Assembly: GCF_021442385.1 (NCBI RefSeq)
Contig: NZ_MUZA01000034.1
Span: forward strand, 1-61,209
Reading direction: 5' to 3'
Length of the DNA: 61,209 bases
Origin: Micromonospora sp. MH99
GTDB lineage: Bacteria > Actinomycetota > Actinomycetes > Mycobacteriales > Micromonosporaceae
The notes under the pieces were generated by a model. It did not search any database, had not been told where the DNA came from, and saw only the letters and a list, made by a program, of their open reading frames with translations. The position numbers and the translations under genes were made by a program. Below, in pieces: positions 49,341 through 57,870 of the stretch (position 1 is its first letter; every line of letters begins with the position of its first letter).

Positions 49341-50534
49341 TCAGAAGTAGTCGAGCAGTTGCGCCGGACCGCCCGCGCCCAACAGGTCCAGGGCCGCCGG
49401 ATCGACACCGCCGGGGTGGTGCAGCAGACCGGCCTGGGCGACCGAGCGGGCGTGCGCCGCCCCGGCGTACAGCAGCGCGAACCCGCGGACGTCCAGCCGC
49501 AGGTCCGCCTCGGCGTCGATCCGGGTCAGCTCGGCGGCGCCGTCGGCGACAGCCAACCGCCAGGCGCCGGTGTTCCAGTCGGCGAGCGGGTCGGTGAGGT
49601 GAAAGTCGACGGCGCCCCGGACGTGGGCGGGCCAGCCCCGCGCGCTCACCGCGCGGGCCACGTCCACCGGCCGGTGCATCCACAGGTCCCGCTCGTGGTC
49701 CCGGGCCGCCTCCAACGGCAGGTGGGCGCTGACGGCGTCGCCGTCGAGCGGGCACAGCCGCAGCGTCGGCGCGACGCTGGCCCAACTGCCCAGCACCCCG
49801 ACGAGTTCCCGGGCCGCGTCGGCGGTGACGGCCAGGGCCTCGTCGACGGTGAGCACCGAGTCGGCGCCGTAGCCGCGGCCCCGCTGCCAGGTGGCGTAGC
49901 CGACCAGGTCGCCATCGGCCTCCACGAGGGTGACACCGTCGCCGGGCAGCTCCCCCGTGGCGTTGAAGTGGTCGAACAGCTTCCCCTGGCGCGTCAGCAT
50001 GCCGTTGCGGTGCCGGGTGACCCGCTCGTACAGGCCGGCGACGGCGGCCAGGTCGGCGGGCGTGCCCGCCCGCACGCTCAGGTGGGTGGCGGGCCGGTGC
50101 CGGGGCAGCGCGGCGGTGGCGAGGTTGACGGTGCGCAGCACCCCGGCGGCCTCCCAGCCGCAGGAGCGGTAGGGGGCGGCGATGGTCGGGTACAGGGCGC
50201 TGACCGCCGCGCCGCGTTCGTGGGCGCCGGCCAGCAGGGCGGTGAGCAGGGCACGGGCCACGCCCCGGCCCCGGGCCTCGGGGGCGACAGCCACCCCGGC
50301 GACGTCGGCCGCCGGCACGGCCCGTCCGGACCACCACTGGTCGTGGTGCAGGTCGACGGCCTTGCCGACGAGGCGACCGGCGTCGTCGAACGCGCCGTGG
50401 CGGGTCATGCCGGGCACCACGACGCTCGTACTGGCGGGACGCTCCGGGTTGCCGCCGAACGCGAACCGGCTCAACTCCCAGGCGGCGTCGAGGTCGTCGG
50501 TGGTGAGTTCACGCAGGTGCACAGTGGCGGGCAT
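49341..50534 (-). CDS. GNAT acetyltransferase, Eis-like
   Basis: The 397-residue protein has the three-part Eis architecture. The first GNAT domain has LRELTTDDLDAAWELSRFAFGG and the acetyl-CoA loop VAVAPEARGRGVARALLTAL. A second degenerate GNAT domain and a sterol-carrier-like C-terminal domain follow, ending in DYF, so the terminal carboxylate can take part in catalysis as in Eis. ALYPTIAAPYRSCGWE is also typical. Eis enzymes acetylate aminoglycosides and lysines; the native substrate here is unknown. ATG 50534 follows TAGGTT by 6 nt (leaderless). Confidence 0.88.
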   Translation of the reverse strand: MPATVHLRELTTDDLDAAWELSRFAFGGNPERPASTSVVVPGMTRHGAFDDAGRLVGKAVDLHHDQWWSGRAVPAADVAGVAVAPEARGRGVARALLTALLAGAHERGAAVSALYPTIAAPYRSCGWEAAGVLRTVNLATAALPRHRPATHLSVRAGTPADLAAVAGLYERVTRHRNGMLTRQGKLFDHFNATGELPGDGVTLVEADGDLVGYATWQRGRGYGADSVLTVDEALAVTADAARELVGVLGSWASVAPTLRLCPLDGDAVSAHLPLEAARDHERDLWMHRPVDVARAVSARGWPAHVRGAVDFHLTDPLADWNTGAWRLAVADGAAELTRIDAEADLRLDVRGFALLYAGAAHARSVAQAGLLHHPGGVDPAALDLLGAGGPAQLLDYF

Positions 50535-50605
50535 CGGGACAACCTAGCGGCACGGGTCCGCGCGGACCGCCGATTTTCCGGCGGGGCGGGGCCGCGTGGA
50601 CGGGA

Positions 50606-51442
50606 TCAGGCACGCGCATCCGTCAGCCCGAGCGCGTCCAGCACCTCGATGAGCGCCCGCCGGTCGTGCGCGAGCTGCGGAACGTACTCGGTGATGCCCA
50701 CTCCGATCACGTCGTGGTGGGCGCGCAGCGCGCTCAGCGCCCGCGCCAGCGCGGCGGCTGGCACACCACCGGGGGTGGGGACGGCCACGGCCGGCAACGC
50801 GGACGGGTCCAGCACGTCCAGGTCGAGGTGCACGTACACGGCGGCGTCGGGCGGGGGCAGCGCGGCCAGCCGGGTCGGCTGCGCGCCCATCGTCGGGGCG
50901 TCCAGCACCGTCAGGTCGCGCCGGCGCACGTACGCGACCTCGGCGGGGTCGAGATCCCGCACCCCCACCAGGGCGACCTGCCCCGGCGAGAGGCAGCCCG
51001 GCGCCGGCAGCGCGCCCGGGGCGTCGTCGGCATCGTCGAGCAGCAGCCGCAGGGGCATGCCGTGCGCCGTTCCGCTCGGCGAGGTCGCGGGCGTGTTGAG
51101 GTCGCCGTGCGCGTCGATCCAGAGCACGAACAGCCGGTGCGCGTACCGGCTCGCGAGGTGGGCCACCGACGCGACCTCGACCGTGCAGTCCCCACCCAGG
51201 GTCAGCAGCCGCCGCGGACGGTGCCGCGCGAGCACGTCCCGGTGCGCGCGGTAGGCGTCGATGACCGCCGCCCGGTGCCGGACGCCGCCCTCGCGCGGCG
51301 ACCCGCCGGCCGGGACCGGCACCGTGACCCGCCGGGTCCCCGGCGCGGTCAGGGCGGCCAGGGCTGCCGGTCCCTCGTGCACCCGGAGGTCGTCCGCGCC
51401 CTGCCACATCGGCACCAGTACGTCGAGATCCCGCTTCCACAT
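50606..51442 (-). CDS. Arginase/agmatinase-fold protein with GGDC motif
   Basis: The 278-residue ureohydrolase-fold protein has metal-binding strings LLTLGGDCTVE, LWIDAHGDLNTP and YVHLDLDVLDPS. In true arginases the first is GGDH, where His binds manganese; here it is Cys, while DAHGD and DxD are intact. The protein is therefore a family member of uncertain activity. HGMPLRLLLDD and VALVGVRDLDPAE agree with the fold. ATG 51442. It follows cydB with 52 bp between them on the same strand. Confidence 0.83.
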   Translation of the reverse strand: MWKRDLDVLVPMWQGADDLRVHEGPAALAALTAPGTRRVTVPVPAGGSPREGGVRHRAAVIDAYRAHRDVLARHRPRRLLTLGGDCTVEVASVAHLASRYAHRLFVLWIDAHGDLNTPATSPSGTAHGMPLRLLLDDADDAPGALPAPGCLSPGQVALVGVRDLDPAEVAYVRRRDLTVLDAPTMGAQPTRLAALPPPDAAVYVHLDLDVLDPSALPAVAVPTPGGVPAAALARALSALRAHHDVIGVGITEYVPQLAHDRRALIEVLDALGLTDARA

Positions 51443-51494
51443 GGCGACGATCCTTGCAGCGGCCGCGCTCGGCAGAACCGTGCGCCTCGGCCGG

Positions 51495-52493
51495 TCAGTG
51501 CTGCGGGATGTTGGCCACGCCGATGCGCTTGCGGAACACCCAGTACGTCCACCCCTGGTAGGCCAGCACGATCGGGGTGAAGATCACCGCCACCCACGTC
51601 ATGATCTTCAGGGTGTACGGGGTGGAGGCGGCGTTGGTGGTGGTCAGCGTGCCCGCCGCGTCCAGCGTGGACGGCATGACGTTCGGGAACAACGCCGCGA
51701 ACAGGGTCGCCACGGCCAGGCCGATCGCCACTGCGGTGCCGGTGAACGCCCAGCCCTCCCGGCGTACCCGGGCGGCGGCCAGAGCGCCGAGCAGGGCGAG
51801 GGCCGCGCCGACGGCGAGCACGACGGCGGCCGCGCTGGAGCGGATGCTCAACGTCCAGACCAGGAACCCGACCGCGAGCACCGCGGCGCCCGCGCCCAGG
51901 CGCACCGCGAGGGCGCCCGCGCGCTCGCGGATGTCGCCGGTGGTCTTGAGGGCGAGGAACACCGCGCCGTGGGTGAGGAACAGCGCGAGGGTGGTCGCGC
52001 CACCCAGCAGGGCGTACGGGTTGAGCAGGTCCAGCAGGCCGCCGACGTACTCGTGGTCGGCGTCCAGCGGCACGCCGCGCAGGATGTTGGCGAAGGCGAC
52101 GCCCCACAGGATCGCCGGCACGAGCGACCCGATGACGATCGCGGTGTCCCAGCGGCGCTTCCAGGACGCCTCGGGGCGCTTGTGCCGGTACTCGAAGGCA
52201 ACCCCTCGGGCGATCAGGGCCAGCAGGATCAGCAGCAGCGGCAGGTAGAAGCCGGAGAACAGGGTGGCGTACCACTCGGGGAACGCGGCGAACATGGCGC
52301 CGCCGGCGGTGATCAGCCACACCTCGTTGCCGTCCCAGACCGGGCCGATGGTGTTGATCAGGACACGGCGCTCCCGGTCGTCACGGCCGAGCACGGGCAG
52401 CAGCATGCCGACGCCGAAGTCGAAGCCCTCCAGGATGAAGTAGCCGGTGAACAGCACGGCGACGAGGAGAAACCAGATGGTGGTCAGGTCCAC
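51495..52493 (-). CDS. cydB: Cytochrome bd oxidase subunit II
   Basis: The 332-residue membrane protein starts DLTTIWFLLVAVLFTGYFIL EGFDFGVGM, the CydB hallmark with Glu-Gly-Phe-Asp in helix 1. VLINTIGPVWDGNEVWLITAGG and FHxxGAVFLALKTTGD-like elements follow, with nine helices. It stabilises the haem-bearing CydA. GTG 52493 lies 14 nt after the cydA stop with GGAGCCC upstream. Ending VFRKRIGVANIPQH is typical. Confidence 0.95.
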   Translation of the reverse strand: MDLTTIWFLLVAVLFTGYFILEGFDFGVGMLLPVLGRDDRERRVLINTIGPVWDGNEVWLITAGGAMFAAFPEWYATLFSGFYLPLLLILLALIARGVAFEYRHKRPEASWKRRWDTAIVIGSLVPAILWGVAFANILRGVPLDADHEYVGGLLDLLNPYALLGGATTLALFLTHGAVFLALKTTGDIRERAGALAVRLGAGAAVLAVGFLVWTLSIRSSAAAVVLAVGAALALLGALAAARVRREGWAFTGTAVAIGLAVATLFAALFPNVMPSTLDAAGTLTTTNAASTPYTLKIMTWVAVIFTPIVLAYQGWTYWVFRKRIGVANIPQH

Positions 52494-52507
52494 GATGGGC
52501 TCCGGGA

Positions 52508-53923
52508 TCAGTAGGCGAAGGCGAGCGGGCGCTCGGCGTCGTCATGGGTGTCGTCGATGGGGTGCTCCTCGCTGACGTCGGGCACTCCGGCCCTGGCGTA
52601 GCGCAGCAGCAACTTGACCTCGATCACGGCGAGGGTGGCGTAGATCAGCGTGAAGGCGGTGAACGAGGTGAGCACCTCGGCCAGCGAGACGCTGCGGGAC
52701 ACGCCGTTGCGGGTGAGCATCTCGCCGAAGACGATCCACGGCTGGCGGCCCATCTCGGTGAAGATCCAGCCGAAGGAGTTGGCCAGCAGCGGCAGCACCG
52801 GCATGGCCAGTCCGGCGCGCAGCAGCCACTTGCTGCTCGGGGTGCGGCCCTTGCGCTGGCTCCAGAGCACCAGCAGGGCGATCGCGGCGGCCGCCATCCC
52901 GAAGGCGATCATGAAGCGGAAGCTCCAGTAGGTGACCGGGATGATCGGGGTGTAGCTGCCCGCGCCGTACTGGGTGGCGTACTGGGCCTGCAGGTCGTTG
53001 ATGCCGTGCACGGTGCCGTTCGGGTCGCCGGTGCCCAGGTACGACAGCAGGTACGGGATCTTGAGGGCGAACACCTCGCGGCTGCCGTCGAGGCTGCCGA
53101 TGGTGAGTACGGAGAACGAGGCGGGGCTCTCGGTGGTGTAGAGGCCCTCGGCGGCGGCCATCTTCATCGGCTGCACGTCCGTCATGATCTTGCCCTGGAT
53201 GTCGCCGGTGAACAGCACGGCGGCGGAGGCGACCAGGACGACCCAGGAGCCGAACTTGGTGGCGAAGCGGTACGCGCCGGTGTCGGCGGAGTCGCGGTTG
53301 CGGATCACGTGGTACAGGCCGACCGCCACGACCAGCGACCCGGCGACCAGGAACGAGCCGGCCAGGGTGTGCGGAAAGGTGATCAGGGCGACCTTGTTGG
53401 TCAAAACGGCCGGGAAGTCGGTCAGCTCGGCGCGCCCGCTGTCCGGGTTGATCCGGAAGCCGACCGGGTTCTGCATGAACGAGTTCGCCGCGAGGATGAA
53501 GTACGCGGACAGGTTGGTGCCGATCGCGGCGGCCCAGATGCTGGCCAGGTGGGCGCGCTTGGGCAGCCGGTCCCAGCCGAAGATCCACAGGCCGATGAAG
53601 GTGGATTCGAGGAAGAAGGCGACAAGCGCCTCGATCGCGAGGGGGGCGCCGAAGATGTCGCCGACGAAGCGGGAGTAGTCGCTCCAGTTCATGCCGAACT
53701 GGAACTCCTGCACGATGCCCGTGACCACGCCCATGGCGAAGTTGATCAGGAAGAGCTTGCCGTAGAACTTGGTGAGCTTGAGGTAGCGCTCGTTGCCGGT
53801 GCGGTGCCACATCGTCTGCAGGATGGCCACCAGCACGGACAGGCCGATGGTCAGCGGCACAAAGAGAAAGTGGTAGACGGTCGTGACACCGAACTGCCAC
53901 CGGGCGACGTCCAACGCGTCCAC
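52508..53923 (-). CDS. cydA: Cytochrome bd oxidase subunit I
   Basis: The 471-residue quinol oxidase subunit carries haems b558, b595 and d. It starts DALDVARWQFGVTTVYHFLFVPLTIGLS, here with the axial His in YHFLFVP. GIVQEFQFGMNWSDYSRFVG and FFLESTFIGLWIFGWDRLP contain the Glu residues of the proton path. GRQPWIVFGEMLTRNGVS is the quinol-side GRQPW motif. The oxidase supports respiration at low oxygen. GTG 53923. cydDC is not adjacent. A BlaI-like dyad sits 20-45 bp upstream. Confidence 0.96.
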   Translation of the reverse strand: MDALDVARWQFGVTTVYHFLFVPLTIGLSVLVAILQTMWHRTGNERYLKLTKFYGKLFLINFAMGVVTGIVQEFQFGMNWSDYSRFVGDIFGAPLAIEALVAFFLESTFIGLWIFGWDRLPKRAHLASIWAAAIGTNLSAYFILAANSFMQNPVGFRINPDSGRAELTDFPAVLTNKVALITFPHTLAGSFLVAGSLVVAVGLYHVIRNRDSADTGAYRFATKFGSWVVLVASAAVLFTGDIQGKIMTDVQPMKMAAAEGLYTTESPASFSVLTIGSLDGSREVFALKIPYLLSYLGTGDPNGTVHGINDLQAQYATQYGAGSYTPIIPVTYWSFRFMIAFGMAAAAIALLVLWSQRKGRTPSSKWLLRAGLAMPVLPLLANSFGWIFTEMGRQPWIVFGEMLTRNGVSRSVSLAEVLTSFTAFTLIYATLAVIEVKLLLRYARAGVPDVSEEHPIDDTHDDAERPLAFAY

Positions 53924-53943
53924 CTGTTACCCCCAGCTATGCG

Positions 53944-53968
53944 TACTACGAGACGTAGTAAATACTAC
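53944..53968. promoter_or_regulatory. Double dyad (BlaI-like) upstream of cydA
   Basis: TACTACG-AGA-CGTAGTA (53944-53960) and GTAGTA-AA-TACTAC (53955-53968) overlap in an AT-rich stretch in the cydA promoter region. The TACTAC/GTAGTA halves resemble BlaI/MecI operators. No blaI gene is in the window, so the binding protein is inferred only by motif. Confidence 0.6.
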
Positions 53969-54097
53969 TGCTCGTCGTAGAGAATGCGGCAGGGCCGGGC
54001 GGCCCAAAGCGGCCCGGGACCAATGACCCTGATCACCCCGGGCATCCGGCCGACCCGCCCACGCCACCGGGCCGTCGCGTGCGACGATGGCGCGCTG

Positions 54098-54871
54098 ATG
54101 AACACCGCGCACTCCCCCTGGCAGCCGCCACTGATCTGGCGTGCGGCCCTCGTGCTGGCCCGCGTCCTGGTCGGCCTGCTCGCCCGCCTCGAGGTCACCG
54201 GCGACGTCCCCGCGCACCTGCGCCGCGGCCCGCTCGTGCTGGCCGCCAACCACATCAGCCCGTTCGACCCCGTGGTGATGATCGCCGCCTGCCAGAACCG
54301 CGGCGTCGCCCCACGGATCATGGCGACGGCCGGGCTGTTCCGCGCCCCGGTGCTCGGAGCCGCCATGCGCCACGCCGGACACATCCGGGTCGACCGGGGC
54401 ACCAGCGCCGTGCACCGGGCCCTCGACGACGCCGCCACCGCCGTGGCGGCGGGCTCGGTGATCCTCATCTACCCCGAGGGACGCATCGGCCTGGACCCCG
54501 GCATGTGGCCCGAACGCGGCAAGACCGGTGTCGCCCGACTCGCCCTGGCCTGTGGCGCCCCCGTCATCCCGGTCGCCCAGTGGGGCGCGCACGAGGTGCT
54601 GCCCTACCGGGCGCCCAAGGGAATGCTGCGCGGCGTCGCCCGCGCGCTGTGGCGCCGCCCGGTGATCCGGGTGCACTTCGGCACGCCCGTCGACCTAGGC
54701 GAGGTGAGCGCCGTCAACCCCGGCGCCGCCCGGCGGGCCACCGACCGGATCATCGACGCGCTCACCGACGCCCTCGCGCCGCTGCGCCCCGACGAACCCG
54801 ACCTGCCCCGGCACGTCGACCCCGGCCGCCCGAGCGACCCCAGTCGCGCGCACCGCCGCCGGTTGGGCTGA
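54098..54871 (+). CDS. 1-acylglycerol-3-phosphate acyltransferase family protein
   Basis: The 257-residue PlsC-type enzyme has the acyltransferase motifs NHISPFDPVV (NHxxxxD), HIRVDRGTSAVH and YPEGRIGLDPG (block III), and APVIPVAQWG. An N-terminal hydrophobic helix (ALVLARVLVGLLARL) anchors it. It acylates lysophosphatidic acid or a related lipid. ATG 54098 was chosen because upstream frames are not family-like. The C-terminus is Arg/Pro-rich. Confidence 0.88.
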   Translation: MNTAHSPWQPPLIWRAALVLARVLVGLLARLEVTGDVPAHLRRGPLVLAANHISPFDPVVMIAACQNRGVAPRIMATAGLFRAPVLGAAMRHAGHIRVDRGTSAVHRALDDAATAVAAGSVILIYPEGRIGLDPGMWPERGKTGVARLALACGAPVIPVAQWGAHEVLPYRAPKGMLRGVARALWRRPVIRVHFGTPVDLGEVSAVNPGAARRATDRIIDALTDALAPLRPDEPDLPRHVDPGRPSDPSRAHRRRLG

Positions 54872-54909
54872 GCGCGGCGTCGTCGACGCGGGCGCGCACT
54901 GTGACGCCT

Positions 54910-54928
54910 GACAATTTGAGCGATTGTC
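54910..54928. promoter_or_regulatory. Operator/promoter of the tetR gene
   Basis: GACAAT (54910-54915) and ATTGTC (54923-54928) form an inverted repeat with a 7-nt centre. TTGAGC (54916-54921) and TACGAT (54940-54945) with 18-bp spacing form a plausible promoter, so the dyad covers the -35. Autoregulation by the TetR protein is inferred. Confidence 0.6.
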
Positions 54929-54943
54929 GGAAACTTGTCTACG

Positions 54944-55537
54944 ATGTCTACCGTGGACACGCTGGAACTGCTGCACGAGAACCCGAAGCACAATGCCGTC
55001 CTGGAGGCGGCGGTCGCCGTGTTCGGACGGTTCGGATTCCAGAAGGCCTCCATGGAGGCGGTCGCCAGAGCCGCCGGCATCTCCCGACCCGGCCTCTACC
55101 TGATGTTCCCCAACAAGGAGCAGTTGTACCGCGCCACCATGCAGGGCGTCCTGGAGCGGGCCCAGCGGGCCATGCAAGCGCGCCTGGCCGACCAGTCGCT
55201 GAGCTTCGACGAGCGGATCGTGGCGGGAATCGACGCGCTGATGGGCCCGTACATCGAAAACCCGGTGGCCCGCGACCTCAACGAACTGCTGGAGAACAGC
55301 CGGTCCCAACTGGGCTCGATGCTCGACGACTACGAGAGCAAGGCACAGGCCACGCTCAGCGCCTACATTGCCGAACACGCCCCACCCGGCCTGCTCGAGG
55401 CCGACCTCACCGCGCACGACGTGATGGACCTGCTGCTGTCCGCCGCGATCACCTGGAAGGCGACCTCCAGCAGCCGAGACCAGTACCGCCACCGGATCCG
55501 CCGTAGCCTGCGACTGATCCACCGCCCGGCGCGCTGA
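54944..55537 (+). CDS. TetR family transcriptional regulator
   Basis: The 197-residue protein has the TetR DNA-binding domain: NAVLEAAVAVFGRFGFQKAS, MEAVARAAGISRPGLYLMFP and NKEQLYRATMQG. The C-terminal ligand domain has DLNELLENSRSQLGSMLDD. ATG 54944 is annotated; GTG 54953 would start at the predicted transcript end and is equally likely (leaderless). Ligand and further targets unknown. The flanking plsC and GDPD suggest, but do not prove, a link to phospholipid metabolism. Confidence 0.88.
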   Translation: MSTVDTLELLHENPKHNAVLEAAVAVFGRFGFQKASMEAVARAAGISRPGLYLMFPNKEQLYRATMQGVLERAQRAMQARLADQSLSFDERIVAGIDALMGPYIENPVARDLNELLENSRSQLGSMLDDYESKAQATLSAYIAEHAPPGLLEADLTAHDVMDLLLSAAITWKATSSSRDQYRHRIRRSLRLIHRPAR

Positions 55538-55637
55538 GCGCTGGCGGGCCCGCCAGCGCGGGGCCGGACGACCACCGACCGACGAATGTCGCCCGCAGGC
55601 CACCGCAGGTCCACCGGCGGGAGGCATACTGCCTCGC

Positions 55638-56405
55638 GTGCTGAACCGATTCGGCTTCCTGGACGCGCCCGCGCCACTGGCGTTCGCCCACCGCGGCGGT
55701 GCGGCCGACGGCGACGAGAACACCACCGAGGCGTTCGCCCGGGCCATCGGGCTGGGCTACCGGTACGTGGAGACCGACGTGCACGCCACCGCCGACGGCG
55801 TCGCGGTGATCTTCCACGACCCGACGCTTGAGCGCGTCACCGGCGAGCCGGGGCGCATCGCCGAGATGAGCTGGGCCGACCTCGCCTCGGTACGCGTCGG
55901 CGGCGCGGCCGTCGTACCCCGGCTCGACGAGGTGCTGGGCGCCTGGCCGCAGGTCCGCTTCAACATCGACGTCAAGGCCGACGGCGGCGTCGCGCCGACG
56001 GTCGCGACGGTGACCCGGGCCGGCGCCGCCGACCGGGTGCTGCTCGCCTCGTTCAGCGACGCCCGCCTGATGCGGCTGCGGGCCCTGACCGAGGGCCGTG
56101 TCGCCACCAGCCTCGGCATGCGCGGCGTGGCCCGGTTGCGGCTCGCCTCCCTGCACGGAAGGCCACTGCGACTGCCGCCGTCGGTGGTCGCCGCGCAGGT
56201 GCCACCCCGCTACGGGCGGGTGCCGGTGGTGGACCGCCGTTTCCTCGACTACTGCCACCGACTCGGCCTGCAGGTGCACGTCTGGACGATCGACGAACCC
56301 GACCAGATGCACGACTTACTGGATCGTGGTGTGGATGGCATCATGACCGATCACGTCGGCGTGCTGCGCGACGTCTACCGCAGCCGCGGCCACTGGGCCG
56401 CCTGA
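55638..56405 (+). CDS. Glycerophosphodiester phosphodiesterase
   Basis: The 255-residue enzyme hydrolyses glycerophosphodiesters to glycerol 3-phosphate and an alcohol. It has the catalytic His pair and metal Glu/Asp: LAFAHRGGAADGDENTTEAF, YVETDVHATADGVAVIFHDP and LERVTG. FNIDVKADGG and VHVWTIDEPDQMHDLL complete the TIM barrel. No signal peptide, so it is cytoplasmic. GTG 55638 follows CATACT by 7 nt (leaderless). Confidence 0.92.
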   Translation: MLNRFGFLDAPAPLAFAHRGGAADGDENTTEAFARAIGLGYRYVETDVHATADGVAVIFHDPTLERVTGEPGRIAEMSWADLASVRVGGAAVVPRLDEVLGAWPQVRFNIDVKADGGVAPTVATVTRAGAADRVLLASFSDARLMRLRALTEGRVATSLGMRGVARLRLASLHGRPLRLPPSVVAAQVPPRYGRVPVVDRRFLDYCHRLGLQVHVWTIDEPDQMHDLLDRGVDGIMTDHVGVLRDVYRSRGHWAA

Positions 56406-56422
56406 GCGTCGAAGGACCTTCG

Positions 56423-57814
56423 ATGGCCGAGACCGTGACCCCCACGGTGGACGACACCCCACCCCCGGCGAGCACCCGCCGGGAGCGGCGCGGCTGGTAC
56501 ATCTACGACTGGGCGAACTCGGCGTTCCAGACCACGGTGATCACCGTGTTCCTCGGCCCGTTCCTGACCACCGTCGCCGAGCTGGCCGCCGGCTGCGAGC
56601 TGGGCGCGGACACCTGCGACGGGTACGTGCACCCGCTGGGCATCCGGGTGGCGGCCGGGTCCTACTACCCGTACCTGATCTCGCTGTCGGTGTTCCTGAC
56701 CGTGTTCGTGCTGCCGGTCATCGGGGCGATCGCCGACCGGTCCGCTCACAAGAAGCGGCTGCTCGGCGGTGCCGCGTTCACCGGCGCCGCCGCGACCATC
56801 GCGATGGCCTTCGTCACCGGCGACCGCTACCTGCTCGGCGGGGCGCTGTTCCTGATCGCCAACATCTCCTTCGGCGCCGCGATCGTGGTCTACAACTCGT
56901 TCCTGCCGCAGCTCGGCGGCCCCGACGAACGCGACGGCATCTCCAGCCGCGGCTGGGCGCTGGGCTACCTGGGCGGCGGCGTGCTGCTGGCGCTGAACCT
57001 GGTCGCGGTCACCCTGCTCAGCGAGGACGACAACCCGCAGCGCACCCTGGACCTGGCCCGCTGGTCGATCGTCTCCGCCGGGGTGTGGTGGGCGGTGTTC
57101 ACGCTGGTGCCCCTGCGGTGGCTGCGCGAACGCCCCAGCGCGGCGGCCCTGGTGGCGCGCGGCAACGTGCTCACCGACGGGTTCCGGCAGCTCGGCCACA
57201 CCCTGCGCGAGGTCAAGGCGTACCCGCTGACGTTGTTCTTCCTGCTCGCGTTCCTGGTCTACAACGACGGCATCCAGACCGTCATCACCCTCGCCAGCCA
57301 GTACGGCACCGAGGAGCTGCGCCTGGAGCAGGGCACCCTGATCGTCACGATCCTGCTGGTGCAGTTCCTCGCCTTCGGGGGCGCGTTGGGCCTCGGCGCC
57401 CTGGCCCGGCGCATCGGCGCGTGGAAGACCGTGCTGCTCAGCCTGGTGCTGTGGACCGGTGTGATCCTCGGCGCGTTCCGGCTGCCGGCCGAGGCGCCGG
57501 TGCCGTTCATGATCCTCGGCGCGGCCATCGGCCTGGTCCTGGGCGGCAGCCAGGCGCTGAGCCGCTCGCTGTTCAGCCAGCTCATCCCCGCCGGCAAGGA
57601 GGGCGAGTACTACGGCTTCTACGAGATCAGCGACAAGGGCACCAGCTGGCTCGGCCCGCTCGCGTTCGGCCTGGTGTTCCAGCTCACCGCCTCGTACCGC
57701 GTGGGCCTGGTCTCACTGCTGATCTTCTTCGTGGTCGGGTTCCTGCTCCTGGCCGCCGTGCCGATCCGTCGGGCCATCGTCGCCGCCGGCAACACACCAC
57801 CCCGGGTGCTCTGA
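56423..57814 (+). CDS. UMF1-family MFS transporter
   Basis: The 463-residue membrane protein belongs to the unknown-major-facilitator 1 (Atg22-like) group: it begins with RRGWYIYDWANSAFQTTVIT, the family signature. ADRSAHKKRLLGGAAF, SRGWALGYLGGGVLLALNLV and EGEYYGFYEISDKGTSWLGP follow, with 11-12 helices. Yeast Atg22 exports amino acids from vacuoles; bacterial substrates are unknown. ATG 56423 is 18 nt after the GDPD stop, so the two are likely one operon. Confidence 0.9.
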   Translation: MAETVTPTVDDTPPPASTRRERRGWYIYDWANSAFQTTVITVFLGPFLTTVAELAAGCELGADTCDGYVHPLGIRVAAGSYYPYLISLSVFLTVFVLPVIGAIADRSAHKKRLLGGAAFTGAAATIAMAFVTGDRYLLGGALFLIANISFGAAIVVYNSFLPQLGGPDERDGISSRGWALGYLGGGVLLALNLVAVTLLSEDDNPQRTLDLARWSIVSAGVWWAVFTLVPLRWLRERPSAAALVARGNVLTDGFRQLGHTLREVKAYPLTLFFLLAFLVYNDGIQTVITLASQYGTEELRLEQGTLIVTILLVQFLAFGGALGLGALARRIGAWKTVLLSLVLWTGVILGAFRLPAEAPVPFMILGAAIGLVLGGSQALSRSLFSQLIPAGKEGEYYGFYEISDKGTSWLGPLAFGLVFQLTASYRVGLVSLLIFFVVGFLLLAAVPIRRAIVAAGNTPPRVL

Positions 57815-57870
57815 GCACCCGTCCCGCACCGGACAGATCCGGGCCTGTCGATCGGCTAGGCTGCCCGACC

